Source of the DNA: Erythrophleum ivorense
Lineage: Eukaryota; Streptophyta; Magnoliopsida; Fabales; Fabaceae
Direction of reading: 5' to 3'
Assembly: GCA_026724425.1 (NCBI GenBank)
Contig: JAIUCV010000345.1
Location: forward strand, 62,001 to 126,000
Length of the DNA stretch: 64,000 bases
Every line of letters begins with the position of its first letter. Within the stretch, counting starts at the first letter, position 1. Of this stretch, positions 46,665 to 59,436 are shown in pieces. Below the pieces are notes generated by a model, which was not told where the DNA came from, made no database searches, and saw only the letters and a list, made by a program, of their open reading frames with translations. Position numbers and translations under genes: made by a program.

Positions 46665-48496
46665 TCAGCGTACGCCAAATATCTCTTCTGGTGGATCATA
46701 GATATTCTGGTCAGGAAAGATCTCCTCAAAATCTTGTTTCACTTTGTTTCTCAAAAGAGGATATGGCAGGAGTCCTTTCAACAAAATTCTGAATGGCAAC
46801 TCTTCTGGTGGGTCTGGAGAATTCTTCATGTGCTCATACACATTCATTGCATCTGCAGGAGATCCATACTTCAAGAAGCCCCGAATGACTTCAGTATACG
46901 TCTGAGAATCAGGGAACAGGTTCTCCTTTCTCATGCTTTCCCACAATTGCATTACTTCATCCATTTTTTGGGACCTTGCTAACGAAATAATTAAGTCCTT
47001 ATACAAGAATGCATCAGGCGTGTACCAATCTTGCTTTTGTATCACCTTAAACATCTGAATATTCATTTAGGTATTTGTAAGCCCAAGGATACAAGTATAG
47101 TTAGCATTAAATACCATTATCAAATGTAAGCAACGATCTCCAATTTCATATAGATTCAAAAAACCAGAAGAAGGTGATACACTAATATAGGAAATTGCAT
47201 CTGGTAAGTGATTGCAAAATTCCAAACAACTCCCTTTTCTTGAACTAATATAGGGTATTTTTGAGTAAATTAAATACATATTATAACTTCATTGCAGGTG
47301 GGTGTTTATTGAGAAAGGCAATTGGCAAGCAAGGGAATATCCATATATAACCAGGTAGTTAAGAAAAGGAAAAAAAAAAAAAGATAAATATGAAAAGAAA
47401 TCTTAGCTAAGTTATTTTCTTAGACTAAATTACACTCACCTCTCTGTTACACTTCCCTCCTACCGGCCCAGCTGACTAACAAAGTAAGTTAATATTCTGA
47501 TGGAATACTTAATCTTACATTGGGTAAATTTATGTTGTTTCCATATACTGTAATATTTTAAATATTGTATCTGTATATTATTAGCAAGTCCACAATCAGA
47601 AGCCATGATTTATCACATTTCACAGTTGCACCTTCATCTTCCCCATTGAAATGCAGTTCTTTGCCTGAAGCAGAGCATACATTCCTCTTTCTCATAGTGT
47701 AAGCTAAGGACCTCCATATGACACCAAGAAACTATATCTAACTAAAGGTTTTTATTAAAGAAAATAAACTTAAAGATTTCTTCATCTATTCTCTTTAAGC
47801 AAAGTATATATTGAATTGACAAGTATCAAAGCCTATCATGAACGTATCTTTGGGCGTTTTACCAAACAGCTTACAGGTCAAATCAGTTCTGTTTTACTTA
47901 GATAAAAGATATGTAACATATCAACAATTGAGATATACTTTATAAGACAAATTTACTTCCTAGTGCAGCATAAGCTACATCATAATCCAATGACAGAAAG
48001 GGACCAGACAAGGAACTCAGTTAGAAACTAATATAAAAAACATTGTAAAATACCAATCGAAGTCTATGAACTAGTAAGAAAACAGTCAAGCTACATAAGA
48101 GCCAGAACGAAAACAAACCATGACAGCCAAAGAAACTTCTTCTTGGCGCTCAAGTTCAGTGAGAACAGCAATCATGTCCATCTTCAAGAGCCTCAGCACA
48201 TGAGACTTTATGAACTTTTGAACCTTCTCCTCATCATTCTTAAACCTCTTCAAACCCAATACTACAAAAAGTGCTTCTTTGCCTATAAGCTTCTTTCCTC
48301 TCCAAAGGGGCCCTCTTGGCCTTCCGTCATGATATTGCTTGAAAACCCACATAGTTTTACTTGAAGCACATTCTATTTCTGGAATCACCGGTCTACTGAG
48401 CAAGAAGGACTCTTTAATGGGAGTTCTCATCGTGTCACGAAGGAATATCGAGGCCAAATAGGGGATTTTCCATCTTGAAAAGGCACGACTTGCCAT
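46665..48496 (-). CDS. THA8L1: THA8-like pentatricopeptide-repeat (PPR) protein, 2 coding exons, 255 aa
   Basis: Exon 1 is 48496-48119 and exon 2 is 47054-46665, joined in phase (ATG|gt ... cag|ATG) across a 1064-nt intron. Signatures of the plant THA8-like group: RPRGPLWRGKKLIGKEALF-type block (residues about 58-76), SHVLRLLKMDM (about 99-109), DAFLYKDLI, SQTYTEVIRGFLKYG (a PPR helix pair), and the C-terminal SPDPPEELPFR, GLLPYPLLRNKVK and YDPPEEIFG. Residues 1-55 are basic and Ser-rich, fitting an organelle transit peptide; chloroplast or mitochondrial targeting is inference. THA8-type proteins are short PPR proteins that bind RNA; THA8 itself supports splicing of certain chloroplast group II introns, so a similar role is likely but not shown. 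The length matches the family (about 250 aa). Confidence 0.93.
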
Positions 48497-49340
48497 CAGA
48501 GTTCAATGAAGATGTTTAGTGACCGTGATGACTGATGCAAGGCCTCCTTCGACAGAAATGAGTAAAGAGGACGAGCATACACGTGACTTCAATTCGCAAT
48601 TTAAAATAAATTCCCTAGAATTTACAAACAATAAGTCAATTTATTTTATTTATAATCACTTCAATCATTCTGGGTTAAGAAATCAATATACTAAAGACAA
48701 CATAATCTGCACACACATGCCCATGGAAGGGAATACTAACGACAACATAATCTCACTCAAGTGTAGAACTTCTACCAATACACCAAAACTAGCGAACACA
48801 ATGTCAAAGCAGGACTAAAACGGGTGCAGATAGCTTGACCATAACAAATTAAACTCGTTGTTTATTAAACAAGAAAGACGATACTTTAAGCCTAAGGAAA
48901 TCCGGAAGCAAGAAAACCTAGAAATTTTAATCTTGTTTAAACTCACAAGGATCAAATCAATTGCAAAATAGAAACAGGGGAAGGGATTTCAAACTGTCAA
49001 AAATGTAACAGGAACAAAGACGTACTCCATGCTCTTCTCGATAACAGTCACTAGATGAAGTTAAAGAGAAAGAAAAGAATGGGTCCTGTTGGAACATCAA
49101 TAATAAGGTCTATATATGGAATCTTACCTCAAAAGACGAAAGAGACGGCGAGCAATCGAGATCGAAATGGAGACGAAACGCACGGGAAATCGATCGGAGA
49201 ACTTAGGCACAGACGAGACGCAGACGCAGAGGTGACCGGAGACTGGAGGTGACGACGCCGTGACTGAGTGAATACTATCGGCGCCGTTGAGTTTGAGAAA
49301 ATAGAGACAGTGGTGGGAGAGTAGCGAAGGAACTGGGGCT
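48119..49340 (-). other. 5' leader region of the THA8-like gene with probable UTR intron
   Basis: A GC-rich block at about 49128-49340 ends on the minus strand in TTTTGAG followed by GTAAGATTCC, a good donor. The likely intron runs to an acceptor just above 48496 (for example CATCAG near 48533). A purine-rich frame in this block is probably leader rather than protein. Confidence 0.5.
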
Positions 49341-50179
49341 TTCGGGGTTAAAGGGGCATCAGCTATACGAAGAACCCACATCTGCAGTGGTTCTGCCCAA
49401 ATAGGGCCCGCAGCTATTTTGTCTGGTTTTTTTTTTGGGGGGTTTTTTGTTTTTGTTTCTGTTTTTATTTTGTTATTATTATTTTTTATTTTAAGGTTTG
49501 GCTTTCCCTGGTTAAAACTGCTGTCTAGCACAGGATTTATTTTAACGCATAAGCTCTTTGAGATAGTTTTTATAAGTTTTGAATAAATTGTACAAATTTC
49601 TTTTGATTTTAGGTGAAATTATATAATTTTTTTCTTTTTAAAATATACACAAACTTTTATTAGAATAAAAAATCATTCTACACTTTAGTCTAATTTAAAT
49701 TTTTTGAGCCAACATATCCTCTATTAAACCTAAATACAACTTTTTAATTCAAAAAAGTTTTAAATGGAGATTGTTTTGATAAAAATTAAATTAAAGTATA
49801 AAGTAACTTTCTATTTCAAAGAAGGTATATATATAGATTAAAAATAAATATATATATGTATATATAATCTTAAAAAAACTCAAAAAAAATTGTGTAATTT
49901 TCTCTAAATTTTTTCACTTTTTCTATCATATAAGCTCATTAGTTGTTAACAAACGCCTTAACGTGTCACGTTAAATCCTTTGCAGACAACTAAAATTATA
50001 TATACACTCTCTTGACCTAAGGTGTCATTAGACAACCCAAAAATCTATTAATATTGGCAATCTCTCTACTAAAATCAAGCTTATAAAAGCCAAATTCAAA
50101 AATTGGTAATCGCATGCAAACTCTTGTGATGAGGGTATCAAATTAAAGCATGAATTTGAATTCTTTTACGACTATGAAA
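49341..50179. other. Promoter side of the THA8-like gene, then AT-rich DNA
   Basis: 49341-49540 is fairly GC-rich and continues the 5' region; beyond that I see only A/T-rich DNA with a short AT microsatellite (about 49842-49866). Confidence 0.5.
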
Positions 50180-51870
50180 AGATGTTGTAGGCCTAAAAAG
50201 TACTAGGCAAACAAGTCTAGTACAAGGAGACAAGAACACCAAGTATTTCTATACTTTAGTAAACTTTAGAAGAGCAAAAAATCATATTTTTTACTTAAGA
50301 ACCAATAAGACTTATGGGTGAATGATTTAAATGAAATTGAAAATTTTGCAGTTGATTTCTTTAAAGATGCCTATTTGTCATTGACTAAGATACCCAACCA
50401 AGATATCTCTCAAGCACTAAACGATATAGATATTCCTATCTTGAGTTTGACCCATGTCAATTTCTTGTAAGAAAAATTTAATAGCAATGAAATTAGGGAT
50501 ACGGCTTTTTAACTTAAACCAAATAATGCCCTCACCTTAGATGGCTTCCATGGTTGGATGTTTTACAATTTTTGGGATATTGTAGGCCAAGACATCATGG
50601 AAATGTTGTGGCATTTTCAATGAACTAGGTACATTCTTAAAAACATAAATCAAACTTTCATCACTTTAATCTCTAAATGTGACCAACTCTAGTCCTTGAA
50701 AGACTATAGACCAATCAGTCTATGTAATGTAGTCTATAAAATCATTTCCAAGGTCCTTTATAACCAGCTCAAAGCTATCCTGGATTAGTACATTATGCCT
50801 AATCAATTGCATTCTTAAAATGGAGACTCATTTCAAACAACATCTTGCTAGCTCCAGAAGCTATATAACAAATTCATAAATTAAGGAAATAGGGTAAGAA
50901 ATGGCAAGCTTTGAAAATTGACATTTCAAAGGCTTACAAAAAGCTTTCATGGAACTTTATCAAGCTTTGCAAGAATTTCTTAGATAGCCGGATCAACATG
51001 ATTATGCAATATGTGTCTACAATCTTATATTAAGTAACGATCAATGGAAGTCCTATTAAAAGATTCATACTTTTCAAAGGTATATTGTAAGGGGATCCCA
51101 TTTTTCCCTTTTTATTTTTCCTCTATGCCAACATCTTATCTTATCTTATTGTGGCCAATGAAAGAAGTAAGCAGTGGTCAAGAATAAAAATGAGCAAAAG
51201 TTCAAAAGCAATCACTCATTTGATATATGCACATGATACCATGTATTTTGAAGCTTCCTAAGAAGATGTAATACAATCAATGATACTTTGTCTTTATACA
51301 GTAAACTCTTAGGGCATGAAATCAATTAAAAAAAAGTTTAAATTAATTTTCAACCCTAACACCACTCATAAGTTTAAGGGCCTATTTGATCAAGTAAATG
51401 TTAGATATGTAAAGGAAAAGAGAATATAAAAAATTAGTAAGTGGAATCAAAAAAATGTCACACGTGTCCTTATTCTTGAAAAAATAATAAAAAGAGACAA
51501 GTACTATTGAATAATGATTACAACAACATAATAAATATTGCAAAAAAGATTACATCAAGTACTATATTGCGATAAGCAAACTAAATGAGCCTTAAGAAAT
51601 TCCTTGCAGCCACCTTCCAAATCAAATTTTCAACAAGACTGAGAAAGAATCTTGGAACATTGGTCAATATAGGATGAAACAAAAACAATGTCTATCATGA
51701 AATGCTTGAAAAAAATTGATTCTAAGCCTCAAATGTGGAAGATAAGTCTTTTATCTTAAGATCCAGACTAAACCTAATCAAATTTATTCTAAACTCTTCT
51801 TTGATACATCAATTTTCTTGTATTCATGTCTGAAAAATTTTTGCACCTTAATAGACCTTTTAAAGGAAAT
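50180..51870 (+). mobile_element. LINE (L1-type) retrotransposon remnant, reverse transcriptase
   Basis: Plus-strand pieces of the plant L1 reverse transcriptase: NTKYFYTLVNFRRAKNHI (about 50230), DGFHGWMFYNFWDIVGQDI (about 50540), SLKDYRPISLCNVVYKIISK (about 50695), then LKIDISKAY (about 50915), NMIMQ...INGSP (about 50996-51050), and LIYAHDTMYF (about 51222), where the usual YADD catalytic box reads YAHD. The frame is broken many times. A MITE (51378-51591) interrupts it, and the tail continues to about 51870. Confidence 0.88.
51378..51591. mobile_element. MITE inserted in the LINE remnant
   Basis: The left end TTAAGGGCCTATTTGATCAA pairs with the right end CAAACTAAATGAGCCTTAAG. TTA/TAA borders on both sides fit a 3-bp PIF/Harbinger-type duplication (inference). 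LINE coding similarity resumes beyond it, showing it inserted later. Confidence 0.75.
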
Positions 51871-53589
51871 TTTAGGTATTTATGTATCTTCTCAAATCTT
51901 CTGCCCTATGCGATTTGGACCAGAATTATAGAATGAACTTTGGCCACTTTTTCACGACAAATTCACCATAATCTGAAAGGATAAAGAAGATTAGGAGAAA
52001 ATTGTCCTTTGTTCTATGTTCTATTTTCTTTTCTAAGTTTTCACACTTCTTTTAAAAGAAAGAAACTTTCATTTTAACATATGGTTGAAATTTGTAAATT
52101 GCCCAATTCTCTTCTATAATTTTTCTTTTTCAAAAAATAGTAACTCACAAAAACTAATTCTTCTAATTTTAAATTCAAATAAATAAATTTAAATTATTAA
52201 TTACTAATTAATTGATTGATTAATTAATCTAAAGTTTTGGATTACTAGGCTATGGATCATTCTATCATGGGTGACCCATATATTCCAATAGTTTCCACTT
52301 ATCTATGATAGGATGAATAATACAGACCTGTTGCTACCTTTGGACTTTCATACCAAATATTCTATTGTGAACACTTAAACATAATTTTTAAGAGGTCTTA
52401 CACTAGAAAATCATATTACAAAATTGGCATAAGAGATAAATCTTTTAAATATACATTACATATTTATTTGTATGACTCGAATGCTTTAAATTCACCCATA
52501 TACACTATACTTTATACTTACAATAATTATAATCCCTCTTAAGTTTAATTTTACTCAAACTGTCTTCTCGTATACATAGTATTCACACCTATAATGTTAC
52601 TATAATAACTTTATAATAGGTACCTCAGACACTAGTGTAGTTGTATATATTTTAGATAATCTTCCTTTTGTCCACATACTTCTTAGATTAGAACCAGCTG
52701 TTTTCCTAGTAATGTTCTAATATGTTGAATTACCAAACCATAGGATGTATACAAAATATACAAAAGTAATAAATACTAGTTCATCTCTTAATGATATTTT
52801 CAAAATCATAAGAATACAAATGATAGGGTTTTTTTCCCTTTTTGAGACTTACATAGTAATAAAGTAAATATTTATTCAATTGCTTTGCAATTGCAATTTT
52901 TAAATATATGTAATAGGAATTGCATGTTTCAGTATCTCACTTATCTTACAAAAACATATGTTGATGTGATTTATCAACACAGTACAGATCCTAATTTAGA
53001 CAAATACAGTGCCTAACTCAAATTATACTATTTCGCTCATCTCCTATGGCACTTGGAAGAGAATTCACAGCTAGCTACAGGAATTATAGATTGTAGGAAT
53101 CTAAAATTTGATCCATATATATTTATGTGATTAGATCTTATGTCAACTTTCTTTTTCATTTTGTTGAGGTGACATATTTCTATTTCTATTCATTCTTTGC
53201 CATAATAGTAATTCCATTACCTCACATGATAATGTCTCATCTTTACTTACTCCTAATGAGTGCTAAAGGCAATTGCTCATGAAAGAAAGTCAACGTCATC
53301 AACCTTGTATAATATACTATCACTATTTATATGCTATCTAACATAACACATCTATTTAGTCAACAGTTAAATTATACATAAGGCAAAATACTCTAATTTT
53401 ATTTGTACCAAAAGATTTTATATCTTCTTCATACACATCTCTAGGTATCAGTCTTGTTAGAGGATTAAATAATATCTTATATATAAAGATATATTATGGA
53501 GTAACACTTTTTTATTCTATTGTATTTCTCATGTTCTTATATCTATGTACTTAGTCTTGCTATGATACTTAGGGTCTTTAGTGTAGAAT
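51871..53589. other. AT-rich DNA beside copia element 3, LTR not confirmed
   Basis: This is where a 3' LTR of the minus-strand copia remnant would lie. I could not find a matching repeat on the other side, a polypurine tract or clear ends. No genes. Confidence 0.45.
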
Positions 53590-56560
53590 ATGGCTTCTCA
53601 TCTATCACAATTGGTTAATATTGAACTTAATATCCCATCAATGATCCTTGAGTGTTTCATAATCTTCTTCAGCCATATAATCTCTTGCACTACTACAAAA
53701 TATGTAATAAACTTCACTTCCATAGGGAATAATTATACATGTCTACTTTTTGCTACTCCAATATATGATATTATTATTCAGCAAGAATATATATCTCGAT
53801 GTTGATTTTTATGCATCTAGATCTCCTTTCCAATTCACATTGGAATATCTTTTCAAATACAATCACTTACTTAATAATACAATGCATAGTTTACAATGTC
53901 TTACATGTATATTAAGATTCTCTTGACAACATTTTAATGCTATTGACTAGAATTTGATTGATACCAATTCACAAGGTTAATCATTAACAAATATCTTACC
54001 TTGTACACATCATTGTATATATTAAACTAACAATAATAGAGTAAGGGACTTCCTTCATAATTTTCAGTATAAATTCAATTTAAGGACATTTCTCATAACT
54101 TAAACTATCACCTTTTATTATAAGATTATTAATGGGTTTGTAATCTTTCATATTGTACTACTCAAGGGTTTTCTAAATATAATTATTTTATAAAAGAATA
54201 ATTAATTTCTCCAAGCAATTTTCTTAAATCTTTACTCCAATGGTATACTCTACTTTATCTATATCCTTCATCTCAAAATTCAAGAATAACTATTTTTTAA
54301 TGACAACTAAAAAATATAGATTATTCCCAACCAATAATATATCATTCATATAAAAGGATAATATTATAACATTTCTTTTAAATGCTTAATATAAATATAG
54401 TGGTCTTCATTGATTATTTGAAATTCATATAAGTTATGCTTGATAAAATCTCAAATACAACTATCTAAATGATTATTTTAGTTTATAAATACATCTTTAG
54501 AGCTTACAAACTTTATACTTTAGTCCTTTCTTAATAAAATCAAATGATTGTTACATGTAGATTTCTTCGTCTAGTTCTTTAATTAAAAAAATATGGTTTT
54601 GCCATCCATTTAATGCATGTGCAAGTCTTGCAATTATAGCTACAATAAGGTTAATTGAAACAATTTGTACAAGTAAAAAAGTATTTTCATAGTCTATACC
54701 TTCCTATTTTGTGTACCCTTTAATAATTATGTCTAATATCTTTTTATTAATCCATCTACCTTTCTATTTATTTTGAGAACCTAATTGTCCCCATTGTTTT
54801 TCAGTCAAATAGATGACTAACCAAGTCCCAGATGTGGTTTATTCTCATTGAATCCATCTCTTCTTCTATTAATCTCATATACTTTTTTTTAATAAAGCAT
54901 GATAGATCCTTTTGAACCATGTTTGACTCCTCATTATCTAGTTGAATACATCTAAGTGTTGCCTTTTCTATTTGAAATTAATGCTTAGGCACTTAAATAG
55001 TGAGTTTGCCTGTGCAACATTCTTGTCTTATACTAAACTCCCACTTAGATTAATAGTTTGAGGTATAATTATTTGTTCCTCAATATCTTGATATCATATC
55101 TCATAAAAAGAGGTATACCCATCAATTTTTCCTTTACTAGGAAATGCATTTTCTAAAAGTATGATATCTCTTAACATAATTTCAGTCATATTTTCATTTT
55201 TGTTTTCACCAAAGAAAATGTAACCTTTTGATTATTCCAAGTATCTAATAAAGATATATTTCTTATCCTTTGGGCTTAATTCTCATGCTCACAAAAAATA
55301 TCATGGATATAAGCAATTGACCCTATATTCCTAAATGCTTAAAACTAACTTACAATTTGTTCACAATTCATGAGGTGTGAAAGTAACTGATTTAGAGGGC
55401 ACTCAATTAATTATAAAGGCATCAATTAATAGCACATCATGTTAATAAGAAATGGGTAAGTGTGTTAGATCCATCATCGACTTAACTATATCAAGTAAAG
55501 TTTTGTTCCTTTTTTTAACAACTCCATTTTGCTATAGAGTGCCAAGGAATCATCAATTATCTCATTGATTTCTTTATCTTCATAGAACTCTTTAGATTGA
55601 TTTAACAAATATTCATATCCTTAGTCAAAACTTAAAGTTTTATTTTTCTTATTTATTTGATTATCAACTATGTTTATATAATGTTTTCAGCACTCAAGCG
55701 CTCTTGACTTATAGGAGATTAAATGCACTTGTCTATATTGCAAATAATCGTCAATAAATGTAATGAATTAATGCCATGGATGTTCATGTAATGTCTAAAG
55801 TACTCAAGTTCTTTGTCTTGCCTTCACACTCTTTTGACCACATATTTTAGAATGAATTAATGCAATGAATGTCTAGCCCTAGTTCCTTTTTAAATTGTTT
55901 TTTGATTGCTTTACCTAATAGAAAACATTCTTATAATGATATTTTTAAACTAAAAATGGATCTACTCATTCTCTCTTTGTTTATAACGCCTAACCTAACA
56001 TGTCAACCATTCATATCTAAAGTTGAATTGGAAGCAAAATATTAGGTAAAGCAATTATATTCATGATTATGCCCAACACAAAAAAACTATCATAAAAGAA
56101 TCTAGAATTATATACATTGTCCTATTTCAAATATCAATGAAGTTGTCATGAAAATTAGTACTAAATCTTAATTTAAGAGAAATAGGAGAGATTAAGTTTC
56201 ATCGGACCTTTGGAATGTACAAAACATTCTCCACACAAAACTAATTTGCATGTTCCAAACTTCTTAAATTTAAATCTTATATTATTTCTTACATAAATCA
56301 TTTGCTTCTAAAAAGCAACTAATGATATTTCACAAATAACCCTTAATCTTTAGCTCTACTATACTTGACTTTCTTTTTAAATTATTTCTTGACCTACTTG
56401 AAATGTTGGCTAATTCTTTCTTTTTATAAAAATGCTTACCTTTCTTGTACTTGAACTTTGAAGTCCCAGTAGTTTCATTCATATGGGCATGTTTATAGGA
56501 TTTAGCAACTTTTAAGCACTTATCCTTAAGCTCTAAATGATAAGCAATATCATAAAAAAT
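53590..56560 (-). pseudogene. Ty1/copia pol (and partial gag) remnant, element 3
   Basis: Minus-strand pieces in copia order when read from high to low coordinates. Gag tail with KFKYKKGKHF at about 56450. Integrase: QNGVVKKRNKTLLDIVKSMM, running leftward from about 55530, then SKGYIFFGENKNE at about 55220. Reverse transcriptase: EEMDSMRINHIWDLV at about 54840, KGYT..EGIDYENTF at about 54700, LLYMNDILLVGNNLYF at about 54340, where the usual YVDD box reads YMND. RNase H: YSNVNWKGDLDA and KSTSRYIFLLNNN at about 53840-53780, and VQEIIWLKK at about 53675. Heavily broken; no LTRs identified, so this is a fragment. Confidence 0.85.
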
Positions 56561-57582
56561 AATAATACTCTTATTGGGTTAAACTAACTTTCATATATTC
56601 CCAATAAACAGTAAAAGATTTTATAATGGCTTAAACTTATTATTCATTAATAATGACATTTAGCATAACTGATGACCTTAAGTGTGATTGCAGGTCTTGC
56701 CAAAATGCTTAAGTCATAAAGAAAAGCCTTAAGGAAAGGTTTGGTTATATTCTACAATCAAATTGAAAAGGCTAACTATTATTGTTATGTTAGCAATATT
56801 GTCTTTCCTTTTATAAGCTTAAAAAAATTTATAAATATCTCACATATTGATCCATTATTTTCATAAATGGATACCCATAGGTTGGGTTAGGTTTCACCTC
56901 AGTCTAGTTTGTTATTGGGTTAAAAACACTAAGCTTGAGGCCTAATCTAAAACTAAGTTGAGCAATTGAGCCTAAGCTAAGTTTTTGGTTTTTTTTTTCT
57001 TTCTAACTTTAAAATTTTGAATACTCATATATTTGTAATCACTTGACTATTTTGGACATATGACTATTCGTTTTGAAATGTCTTTGTAAGATTTACAAAA
57101 TGGAAATGAAAAAACATGGATGCAAAGGAGGAAATAGGAAAAAATCATAGGCAGAAAGAGTGAAACTACCAAAAAAAAAAAGATAACTTAAAGCTTAATG
57201 GTCTGATTTAGGTAATTTCTTTTTATTTTAGGTAATTTTTTGAAACAAACATGATGCAAATGTCAAAGGCAATTTGCCTTTTTATTTTTTTTTTCAAAAA
57301 ACACATTTACTATTTAATTTTTCAATTCTTTCCTTTCAATTTCAAAAAATGCATATTTTTTATCTTATTTTCTTTTGCCTAAATGCGATAATCATATCCA
57401 ATAGGGACCTGGCAGGGATCTTATTCCTTAGATATTTATAATTTGTAAAATGTGTTTAAAATTTTTTTTACTAAAATTATGAAATATCCCTAAAAAAGCT
57501 TTTCATTTAATTTTGGTCCTTATCCTTTTTTTTTAATTTATAAGTAAATTTCAGCAAAATTTTCTATTAAAAATTCTAACTA
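56561..57582. other. AT-rich DNA between copia element 3 and the large palindrome
   Basis: No gene. Its last ~100 bp (about 57490-57582) resemble 61200-61310 in direct orientation. Confidence 0.5.
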
Positions 57583-59390
57583 AAAAGTTATCCTCATTTA
57601 ATAAGATAATATATCCTAGCTATTATCTTAACTTAAAATATAAAATATATATAAGTAAAAACAATATATATATATATATATATAAACCAATATATATGTA
57701 TGTAACCATATATATGTAAAGCTGCAAGTGGTAATATACGACCACAATGGAATTAAACTATATTACTAGACAATATCTCAAGAAATGCCACATTCATAGT
57801 TCCACATAACTTTTGGTAATTACTTTTCTAAAAGGTGTACAAAGATGCTAATTGCCAAGTTCTAATATGATGAGATAATATGGTATCATACATGAAAACA
57901 ATCACAATTCACCTTCCCATTTTTAACAACAAAGCATTGTCAATAAATTTAAGTCATGATGAAGGATAGAAAATGGCAAGAATTGATTGGTCGAACTCTT
58001 CTATGTATAGCTCAATTGATTTCCCATTTTTGGTACCCCATGAAAGAAACAATAAGTAGTAGAAAGAGTTGAGAGATGTGAGAGAAAGTTGAGAGGCGTG
58101 AGTAGTACAAAAAGAAAGAAGAAAAATTTCCAAGCTTGAGATAGAAATAACAATCCTCTCTCTTAGTATTTTAATACTAAGATGCTTTTAGTATTTGAAA
58201 TTCATGGTTATAGTGTAATTGTAGTAATTTTTATCAAGCTAATTTAGGATTTTACTCTCTTTTAATGATGTGATTGAATTAATTTAAGATTTTGAAGGTA
58301 TAAATTAAAAAGTAAAGATGCCAAATTAATTATAGTATTTATGTATAAATAATGACCTTCTCTTTAGTGTGAATATTTTATCATGGTCATAATATAGTTA
58401 TAATAGTTTTTTCTTTTATAGAATTTTATTCACTTTTAATATTTCACTATCAATATTTTTATCATGATAATTATGTGCTTTATTTCAAGAATTTATGTTA
58501 TTAAAAATAATTTTTCATATCATTTACTCTAAAAAAATTTCTTGAATTATGCTTAAGAATTTGGATATGCATTGATTTTATCCTACGTTGAATTATGATT
58601 GTGCAACTAGATTGCTTTTATGTGGCCTACAGAAAACATGAATATGTATATGGATTATTCTATCTATGATAAAAAAAAAGTTATGAAAAAGTAGCTAAAG
58701 CAAGGCAATGTTAAATAAGAAATGATCCTTAAACATAAAAGTGCAAAAGAAGGTGATCTTAAGGAATTGTGAGTGATGATCCTCGAAGAAAAAAGTAAAG
58801 GAAGTGACCTTTGATTGCTTGATTCTCCAGTTATGGATTCATTTTAGGGGATGCCCTAATTATGAGAAAAGATTTAACAATTTGGTTCCAATTCACACAA
58901 ATAAGTAAACTTGACAGATATATTCAAAAAGAAAAAGAAAAAGACGTTATCCTACCATGAATCTACCTACATGATATTATTTTGCTATGATGAAAAGATA
59001 TTTATGCACAAACTATGAGATGATATTTATGTATAATTTATACAATAATATTCTTCTGCCATGATGAGATGCTATTTACGCATAAGTTATAAAATGATAT
59101 CTTTTTTATTTAGTTATTATAAATGTAGTATAACCATGTTGGTACCATTATAAACTTTTTAACTATCATTATTATTTATTGGGAATTATAAATTCTCATT
59201 ATTTTCATGATGTATCCAAATCAAGATGGCCCTTCAGTTTATGTATATGGATGATATTGTGTGGCTAAACATATCTTCTAACAATCTCACATTAGAAATT
59301 CAAAATCTGATAGCCTGGCAAATTGCAAATTAGGCCAAGTAGTAGATATAGGGATGTTTTTGTAATTTTGTCTCCCACAATATTTTGGGA

Positions 59391-59436
<46 letters not shown>

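Noticed and set aside
48143..48364. Plus-strand frame of 73 codons
   Set aside because: Antisense of exon 1 of the THA8-like gene.
49124..49531. 135-codon minus-strand frame as a separate protein
   Set aside because: It overlaps the GC-rich leader with a good splice donor at 49127, ends with low-complexity K/N/T runs, and matches no family.
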